From Diphasiastrum complanatum (Eukaryota; Streptophyta; Lycopodiopsida; Lycopodiales; Lycopodiaceae): a stretch of 64,000 nucleotides of DNA. Positions within the stretch are counted from its first letter, which is position 1, and the number at the start of each line of letters is the position of its first letter. Below the pieces are notes generated by a model that was not told the DNA's origin, ran no database searches, and saw only the letters and a program-made list of their open reading frames with translations. The position numbers were made by a program, and so were the translations under genes. Location of the stretch: the NCBI GenBank assembly GCA_029204225.1, contig CM055095.1:65154625-65218624 (forward strand), written 5' to 3'. Below, piece by piece: positions 57,894-64,000 of this stretch.

Positions 57894-58829
57894 ATGAGAG
57901 ATAGATCCGAGCCTAAGAGACTCTCATATGTTGACAAAGGCAAACAAGTGGATCTTGATTCCACTAATTATGTTTTGTATGTCTCTCATGAAGAGCCAAA
58001 TAATGTACAAGAGGCACTTAATAGCAAGGAGTGGTATGATGCCATGAAGCAAGAGTATGATGCATTGATCACCAACAATACTTGGCATGTGATTGGTTGC
58101 AACTGGGTATTTCGGATCAAGTTCAATCATGATGGCACCATCAACAAGCGTAAAGTAAGATTATGTGCCAAAGGATTTGCTCAAATCCATGGCCTTGATT
58201 ATGAGGAGACCTTTGCGCTCGTTGCAAAGATGGTGACAATAAGAATTCTTATTTCTCTTGCTTGTTTTTTCAAGTGGAAGGTGTTCCAATTAGATGTATC
58301 CAATGCTTTTCTAAGTGGTTATCTTGAGGAGGAGATCTATATGGAACAACCTCAAGGATTCATCAAGGATGAGTCCAAAGTTTGCTTGCTCTTCAAAAGT
58401 CTTTATGGACTCAAGCAAGCAGCAAGATCATGGTATTCAAGACTTAACTCTTTTCTTATCTCACTAGGATTTACTCTTAGTGACTATGATCCTTCCATGT
58501 ATCTAAAGTTTGTTGATAGCAATATTGTCATTCTTCTAATTTATGTTGATGACATTATTCTTTGTGGAAGTTGTATCAAGCTAGTTGATGAAACCAAGCT
58601 AGCACTTGGATGTGAGTTTAAGATGCAAGATCTAGGAGAAATACATTACATTCTAGGCCTAGAGATTGATTTTTATGAAGATCATATTTTTATATGCCAA
58701 TCTAGATATGCTCACTCTATGTTGAAAAAAATCCATATGGAAAATTCTAAGAGCATAGATACTCCAATGGAGAAAATTGTAAAAGATCCTAATGAAGGTG
58801 ATGAAAGATCCTTCGAGGAAGTCACATGA
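57894..58829 (+). CDS. Copia reverse transcriptase, family D
   Basis: 311 open codons with NWVFRIKFNHDGTINKRKV, the palm segments QLDVSNAFLSGYLEEEIYME and KSLYGLKQAARSWYSRLN, and the catalytic LIYVDDIILCG. FKMQDLGEIHYILGLEI follows. It is the only reverse transcriptase in this window that is open with YVDD kept. It would copy element RNA into DNA. The frame is lost at 58829, before the connection domain. Confidence 0.88.
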   Translation: MRDRSEPKRLSYVDKGKQVDLDSTNYVLYVSHEEPNNVQEALNSKEWYDAMKQEYDALITNNTWHVIGCNWVFRIKFNHDGTINKRKVRLCAKGFAQIHGLDYEETFALVAKMVTIRILISLACFFKWKVFQLDVSNAFLSGYLEEEIYMEQPQGFIKDESKVCLLFKSLYGLKQAARSWYSRLNSFLISLGFTLSDYDPSMYLKFVDSNIVILLIYVDDIILCGSCIKLVDETKLALGCEFKMQDLGEIHYILGLEIDFYEDHIFICQSRYAHSMLKKIHMENSKSIDTPMEKIVKDPNEGDERSFEEVT

Positions 58830-59445
58830 TTTGGCTTACCATTACTAGGCCCGATTTAAGTTTTTGTGTGCACAAATTGAGTCAATTTATGCAAGATCCT
58901 AAGATTCATCATTGGAAGATGGCCAAGAGGATTCTATGATATGTATCTTCATCTTGTGATTATGTGAAGATCTATCCATTGTTAGCTACTCGGATTCGGA
59001 TTTTGCAAGTGACAAGATGGATCGAAAGCCTATTAGTGCTGACACTATCTTTCTTGGAGGCAATCTAATATCTTGGCTTTCCAAAAAGCAAGATACTATA
59101 TCTCTCTCTTCATGTGAGGCCGAGTACAAAGAGGTGCTTTGGATCAAGAGATTATTATTGGAGCTAAAGTGCATCAAGGAATATGATCTACCAATGACCA
59201 AGTGTGATAATATCTTGGCCCAAGATCTTGCCAATAATCCCATATTTCATGCAAGAAGCAAGCATATAGAAGTGGCACACCATTTTGTGAGAGAAAATTT
59301 TATTGGAGGAGAAATCTATTTGGAGCATGTCAACTCGTCCTCTTGTATTGCCGATCTACTCACCAAGCCTTTGAGCAAAAGTGCTTTCATCAAGCATAGA
59401 TCTAATCTTGGAGTTATATCAAGATCAATGCTCAAATCTTCATAG
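58830..59445 (+). pseudogene. Copia connection and RNase H, family D
   Basis: The start near 58835-58990 is frameshifted. The frame 59017-59445 has MDRKPISADTIFLGGNLISW, LSKKQDTISLSSCEAEYKE and HARSKHIEVAHHFVRE. The usual Gly before EAEY is Cys. It ends with IADLLTKPLSKSAF and stops before the purine tract. Confidence 0.85.
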
Positions 59446-59463
59446 ATAATTTTTTAGGAGGAG

Positions 59464-60195
59464 TGTGAAGAATTGAAAAAGATTATCTATGTTAGATATA
59501 GGGATCTTATGTTTGTATATCAAGCATCTAGGTGTAGGATGTTGATAGGACCAAATTTGGCATAGATGGCAAATTACCCATTTCCACTTGTAATGCCACT
59601 ATTTAGCCAAAATAGAGTAAGAGGCTAAACTCGTGCCAATTAGAGTGTAGACAAGTGTAATACTTTTGTTTGATGAAATTTTAGAGGTCCAATAGGATCT
59701 AGAGGTGGAACCTTGAGGGGTCCAATAGAAGTTAAGGTTTGCTTGAAAATGGTCCAATAGAATTTAGAGGTGAATGGATCAATGATCCAATAGGATTAAG
59801 AGGTGGAAAAAGTGTGGTTTAATCATAGTTAAGCATAGTGGTAGCTCGTGGATCTACTAGTATCATTGTACTTCTCATTTGGATCTAATTGATTTTGAGA
59901 TTGAGTGGATTTTTTGAGTAATTGGTTTTCTAGCTTTCTCTCTCTACCCGAGAGCTCATGATGATTTTCTCTCTCTACTTGAGGAGAGCAGCTTATTTTT
60001 ACTTAGATTATTTTAGAACACTTCCCACATGTGTGAGTGAGAGTTGGAAGTGATTGAATGCATGTAGTAGTGTGTTTTTGCCATAGAGTCAAAGATAGAT
60101 CTTGAATCTCAATCTAGTCTTGATCTTGGTGCATCTACACACCTTAGGAGATCGCAAGTACATGTTGTGGATAGTCCACACATGTGAAATCAACA
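59464..60195 (+). repeat. 3' LTR of family D
   Basis: 732 bp starting TGTGAAGAATTG and ending AAATCAACA, confirmed by the flanking GGAGC. It is preceded by the purine tract TTAGGAGGAG. Confidence 0.9.
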
Positions 60196-61148
60196 GGAGC
60201 CACCAATAACATAATAATCATAAAGCTCAGTTTTTTTCTCATTAAAAGCTTCCTTAGAAGGACACTAGTAAGGGTCAACTAAAACAATGAAAGGCACAAT
60301 AGTCGCATGTGGATTTAGCTTCATATTCTTCATCAGATTAGTGACATGCACTTTGTGAGGAGCCCTTACTTCCATCGTCCTCCTACCTGTATCGGGGTCA
60401 ATAGGAGGCCAATGAACTTTTTCAATAGGCAAGGTGAAGATCTTGCGCAACGCAAGCTTCTCGTTTTGAATTGTCTCCCTGATTTTACTCTGATCAGTCT
60501 TTATTACTCCTATCTTTAGCAAACCACCAGGAAGTATGGCCTCACTATCAGATTCACCATGGCTATCATAACTACCAGATGATTCGTCATCATTTTTTGA
60601 TTTTTTCTTGGCCATGACTTTGTCTTTTCAGGGGAGTGCGCTTGAATCACAGCTTTTGTAGCTTGGGATGGAGGGCATTTCTTATTTGGAGAAGGCCTTT
60701 TCGATGAGGACAAGTCTTTATTAATTGGTACAGATTGCTGAATGAAAGGCAGCAAATCTTTGTTTAAATTCTTCGAGTTTTTTTTTTAATGGTACAACCT
60801 AATGAACACTCTCATGGATGTATACTCTACACAGAGGAACAAATGGAGGAGTATTATTTACCATCATCAAATTCTTCATGGTGGCCGAAAGCATTTCCAC
60901 ACGAAAGTTTTGTTGAATGGCAAAATCTCATCGTCTTGAGATTTACCTTTTTTCCTTTTCCCATCATCCCTAGGGTCATCTAAGCTTACATCCTCATGCA
61001 AGTCTTCCAAACCCACCTCTAGGACGTTTTCTTTATCAGGAGACATTTCAATATCTTCTAGACCGCTTGAAAAACGTTGTGACTCAGCCTCAACTCTCTT
61101 GTACATTGGCCTTCTCAAAACCATTCTGCAAAAAAAATTCAAAACCAA

Positions 61149-61640
61149 TACATTTAACCATTCTGCAAAATTTACAACATTGGAACTTATTTATAGATAG
61201 CATCTTAGTATGGACTATAGAGCTAATTTGCAGGAAAAAACTGATCTATTATAAAATGTGACCCATTGTCCAAAAATAACAACAAAAATGAAAAACATAC
61301 TTTTTTGCTTTTTTAAAGGTAATCAATAAACCAAACTCTTCATTACAATGTCAGAACTCAATGAAGATATCCCATGAGTCTCCATTTGTGGCTTATGTAC
61401 TATTTACAAAACACAAACATTTGATTCAAAATGCAAATAAAATGCACACTGTTTTTGTCAAATAATTTGACAACAAAAAGCGTTTGATATGGAGAGCTCC
61501 AACCAGCCATTAATTATAAACCAAATAAAGATATCTAATGTTTTTCAGAATAGTATTAGCAACACATCTTGTTCAAAAATAGAGGATTGAAGTTTAAAAA
61601 CGTTCAAAATCTCACTGATGGCCTCGGCAAAAAATAATGC
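61149..61640. other. 5' flank of the methyltransferase gene copy B
   Basis: AT-rich. A splice-acceptor-like TTTTTTTTGCAG (minus) lies just before ATG 61124, so an untranslated first exon could lie here. No other signal. Confidence 0.4.
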
Positions 61641-61646
61641 CATGGC

Positions 61647-61688
61647 AGCCCACCTCCATAGCACGCCGCCGTGCTATGGAGGTGGGCT
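61647..61688. repeat. GC-rich 18-bp perfect inverted repeat
   Basis: Arms 61647-61664 and 61671-61688 are exact reverse complements with the loop GCCGCC. Weaker pairing extends outward to about 61636 and 61700. It stands out in AT-rich DNA. Confidence 0.88.
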
Positions 61689-61839
61689 ACCAAGGCAAAA
61701 AAAAAAATTTGCCCTGCCCAACAATGCACAAGATTTGCTTAGTGATGTTTTTTTGTTGCACACAATCTGTATGCACAGAGTGATCAAACGACCAAAAGGT
61801 CTTCAGTAACTAGCTCCTTAGAGTTAGTGATCTATACAT

Positions 61840-61843
<4 letters not shown>

Positions 61844-61898
<55 letters not shown>
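61844..61898. repeat. (AG)n microsatellite
   Basis: 55 bp of uninterrupted AG repeats. Confidence 0.97.
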
Positions 61899-61902
<4 letters not shown>

Positions 61903-62171
61903 GAACTATAGTTTTGTTTTGAGTATGTAATTAGGAGCACGCACCTGTCAATGCTATTGTATTGTGTTCTGATTCACTTTTATATATATAGATTTGCTAC
62001 TGTTCCATCCTTATGTTCTTGATTGAATGCAATTGTCTCTCTCATTCTCTTGCACACAAACATAGTTATCAGAGACAGAGAATCGCATGGCTATCCAAGA
62101 TGTCTAATGCTTCGCAATTCTTCTGTTACGGCAGTCACAGACTCCTACTCTGATTCTGTTCCTAGTCAATC
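61899..62171 (+). mobile_element. LTR end and leader fragment of another LTR element (family G)
   Basis: A TATA-like TTTTATATATATAG lies at 61979-61992. CACACAAACA is followed by TAGTTATCAGAGACAGAG (62060-62080), like an LTR end plus a degenerate Met primer site. ATGGCTATCCAAGATG at 62087 could be a gag start. It is cut at 62172 by the family C LTR. The call rests on this arrangement only. Confidence 0.4.
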
Positions 62172-63001
62172 TGTGCAAAAAGTACAAAAAGGACCAAGAT
62201 TGGATACTAATCTAATCCTCAAGAGGGATTGGTTGTCAGATTACTTGATCTATCAATCTACTTCAGATTAAGATCAATCTAGATCAATTCTAGACACAAA
62301 ATCCTAACATGAACAATCATTAATTGAAGGTAAGTGTACTTTATGGTTTCACACGTGTGAAAAACTATCTTAGTACGGACTCCAACCTGAAAATCAAGTA
62401 CACATTGATAGAACCTCAAAACAATCAAAACAAATGTAGACAAATGGAGAGAATCACTCAAAATTGCTTCCAAAACCAAGATTGGTGTCTCACAATGATT
62501 ATGGCCAAATGTGGCTCTATATATACAATAAGTGGGAGCTCGTGGTACTGATCATCCCTCTGATCCCACGTGTGAAGGTGCTTTGTCATATGATGATTCA
62601 TCATGCAAAACTGACACTTGGACAAAACCTTCTATTTTGAGCACTTTTGGTCCATTTTCCTTCTATATGGAGATCTACTTGGAAATCTTCTAGAATTCAA
62701 AATTCTCCTACTTCAGCTTATTCCACACGTGTGAGATATCCTCTACACATGGGATATGACACCTAACCAAAATATTTGGCTCATGCAATCAATAGATTGA
62801 TGCCATGTGTCATATATCTAGAAAACTAGTTTTTGGTCTTTTTAGCCACTAGAACTTGAATTAAATCATATGTACAACCTATATGATTATGGTACATGAC
62901 AAGTACACTATTTTCACATGTGGTAACAGGCTCCACACATGTGTGTTTATCTATATACAAGATTTTTGGCCTCTACCAAGCTTATTTTTGCATTTTTCAC
63001 A
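62172..63001 (-). repeat. 3' LTR of family C copy 2
   Basis: On the minus strand it begins TGTGAAAAATGC at 63001 and ends ACTTTTTGCACA at 62172. It carries CACACGTGTG at 62350-62359 and other related palindromes. Confidence 0.9.
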
Positions 63002-63138
63002 CTCCTCAAAAATCTAGCTTGGTAGATCTAGCTTGATGGAAAACATGATGATCTTGAACTTGACTCCATGGGCTGAATTGGTCTTTGCTGGTTCAAAAGG
63101 TGTGAAGATCAGCCAATGAGCTTCATGTTGATCTGAAA

Positions 63139-64000
63139 TCACCATATCCATGACAGTGCTTCTTTGATGTTGACATCTTTGATGAGCTTGAGAGCTTTGC
63201 ACCATCCTAGCACCTCCAAAATTGATTCCTTCCAATTTTCATGTAGATGCTTGACCTTGAGGCTTGCTCCTTCACATGAGATATGCTCCTCTTTCCCTTG
63301 AAATGTGAGCCACATGGGTTCAACCATGTTTCTTGAGTTTCTTTTTGGAATCATAACTTGAGAAGGTCTCTCCTCCTCAATCCTTGGCACACTTGAACCT
63401 TGAGATGACTCCTTAAGATCCTCTTCATGATGCTCCTTCTTGATGGAAATCTGAGACCTCCATGTCTCATAATGATCACAACAAGTATGACCATTCAATA
63501 TGCACTTTCTATGATTATCAAGGTTACTTATGCTAGAAACATAAGTCCAAAAATCACCACAACTTGGCATGATTTTTCCAATATTGAAATCAAAAGGTAT
63601 CTCCATCTCAATAAGGCTAACTACTTGCTTATGGATATAAGTGTCCACTTTGGATGCTTCACTTATTCTCATAAGAAGTTTACAACTTGCCTTTAGGATT
63701 GAAAACATACAATTTTCATCTTTATGAATGAACACATCATTCATGATCTTATTGAAACCAAAAGATCCTACATTATGAAGATATTTCCATTTCCTTGACT
63801 TCATAACTAATGTAAGCTTACAAGGAAAACATATTTTGCTATCTATCAAGGCATCACACTCAACTAGTATTGCCTTAATCCACCTTTGAGATACAAAAAT
63901 CTCTTCAAAGCAAAATGGTTCTTCATAAGTTGACATGAGAGCATAAATAAAACTATGTTCATTTTGTGATTGCTCCTTATTCTTGATTGATTTCTCTTGG
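63139..64000 (-). CDS. unknown family C protein (copy 2, open to the window edge)
   Basis: The frame is open from the window edge to the stop at 63139, at least 287 codons. Landmarks are ENSFIYAL-like at the edge, CFEEIFVSQRWIKAILVE, FSILKASCKLLMRISEASK and VDTYIHKQVVSLIEMEI. The C-terminus is GWCKALKLIKDVNIKEAL. It reads through the point where copy 1 has a one-base deletion, so the two copy 1 frames are one protein. It lacks the second domain of copy 1. Function unknown; there are no pol motifs. Confidence 0.75.
   Translation of the reverse strand, partial: QEKSIKNKEQSQNEHSFIYALMSTYEEPFCFEEIFVSQRWIKAILVECDALIDSKICFPCKLTLVMKSRKWKYLHNVGSFGFNKIMNDVFIHKDENCMFSILKASCKLLMRISEASKVDTYIHKQVVSLIEMEIPFDFNIGKIMPSCGDFWTYVSSISNLDNHRKCILNGHTCCDHYETWRSQISIKKEHHEEDLKESSQGSSVPRIEEERPSQVMIPKRNSRNMVEPMWLTFQGKEEHISCEGASLKVKHLHENWKESILEVLGWCKALKLIKDVNIKEALSWIW

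Larger units (their letters stand above)
55381..60195 (+). mobile_element. Copia element, family D, near-complete
   Basis: 4815 bp flanked by GGAGC (55376-55380 and 60196-60200). It is inserted in the ParB-domain exon of the methyltransferase gene copy B, in the opposite orientation. Gag is truncated at its start; protease, integrase, RT (YVDD) and RNase H are present but shifted. The 5' LTR lacks the last 33 bp present in the 3' LTR. The primer site beside it is inverted. Confidence 0.92.
53055..61124 (-). pseudogene. ParB-like domain / DNA amino-methyltransferase fusion gene, copy B (split by Copia family D)
   Basis: Minus-strand order follows. N-terminal exon from ATG 61124 (MVLRRPMYKRVEAESQRF). 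Charged linker (60780-60470). ParB-like start (60420-60201: EVRAPHKVHVTNLMKN, ATIVPFIVLVDPY, YDYYVIGG). Copia insertion. ParB-like end (55375-55230: RKHLVAAYPTTG, LTLEEAKLLAW). Hinge (55190-54350). Methyltransferase exons: 54175-53901 with LAIVDIPYGF (motif IV, usually DPPY), 53805-53519 with NPYQKPQRLINKLIDMF (motif X) and WILDMFAGT (motif I), 53404-53055 with NCIAVEVDE (motif II). The order IV, X, I, II fits beta-class N4-cytosine or N6-adenine methyltransferases. Stops, lost splice sites (54783, 54350) and the insertion show it is dead. Confidence 0.75.
62172..64000 (-). mobile_element. family C element copy 2 (extends beyond the window)
   Basis: The 3' LTR (62172-63001), purine tract and the C-terminal half of the family C protein lie on the minus strand. 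The upstream part is outside the window. It matches 27240-29656 closely, apart from a missing block of about 530 bp that in copy 1 encodes domain 2. Confidence 0.9.

Noticed and set aside
61618-61809. Short plus-strand frame through the GC-rich hairpin
   Set aside because: It is created by the inverted repeat and a poly-A run.
1-64000. CRISPR arrays, bacterial operons, ribosome-binding sites
   Set aside because: The window is clearly plant nuclear DNA; direct repeats are LTRs or tandem duplications.
1-64000. tRNA and rRNA genes
   Set aside because: Only tRNA-Met complementary primer sites were seen; no cloverleaf with A and B boxes was found by eye. A tRNAscan-SE run would settle this.

Overview
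This window looks like nuclear DNA from a large, repeat-rich land-plant genome. The evidence is wall-to-wall Ty1/Copia LTR retrotransposons with plant-type initiator-Met primer sites, short GT-AG introns and a canonical plant WIP zinc-finger gene. The species cannot be named from the sequence. A fern or gymnosperm-type genome is a guess based on TE load and decay.

Layout. 1-5.1 kb: truncated Copia element, family A, minus strand. 5.1-8.4 kb: two diverged copies of an unrecognised spliced gene (plus strand), low-complexity DNA, and a decayed histone-H3-like core (minus). 8.5-8.7 kb: Copia fragment. 8.96-9.84 kb: solo LTR with a 5-bp target duplication. 9.84-11.6 kb: ParB-like/DNA amino-methyltransferase pseudogene, copy A. 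13.7-20.8 kb: transposase-like gene split by a complete family B Copia (14208-20066, target duplication TATGA). 20.8-30.6 kb: family A Copia (plus) split by a complete family C element (24401-29656, duplication AAGTA). 32.2-35.4 kb: decayed Copia family E. 36.4-37.4 kb: Ty3/Gypsy integrase remnant. 38-38.5 kb: Copia remnant. 39.5 kb: MITE-like element. 43.4-44.7 kb: WIP-domain C2H2 transcription factor, the only gene that looks intact and host-functional. 46.5 kb: perfect hairpin. 47.9-51.9 kb: second family B Copia (plus). 53.0-61.1 kb: ParB/methyltransferase copy B (minus), split by a family D Copia (55381-60195, duplication GGAGC). 61.8-62.2 kb: LTR leader fragment. 62.2-64 kb: second family C element (minus), running off the window.

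The most unusual content is fourfold. First, a multi-exon gene family pairs a ParB-like domain with a beta-class DNA amino-methyltransferase; both copies here are broken. Second, family B Copia elements lack reverse transcriptase and carry in its place about 900 bp of unrelated conserved coding sequence. Third, family C elements carry no recognisable pol and instead a conserved, partly duplicated protein of unknown function. Fourth, there is a divergent histone H3 fold remnant. All domain calls were made by eye from motifs; no database search was run.
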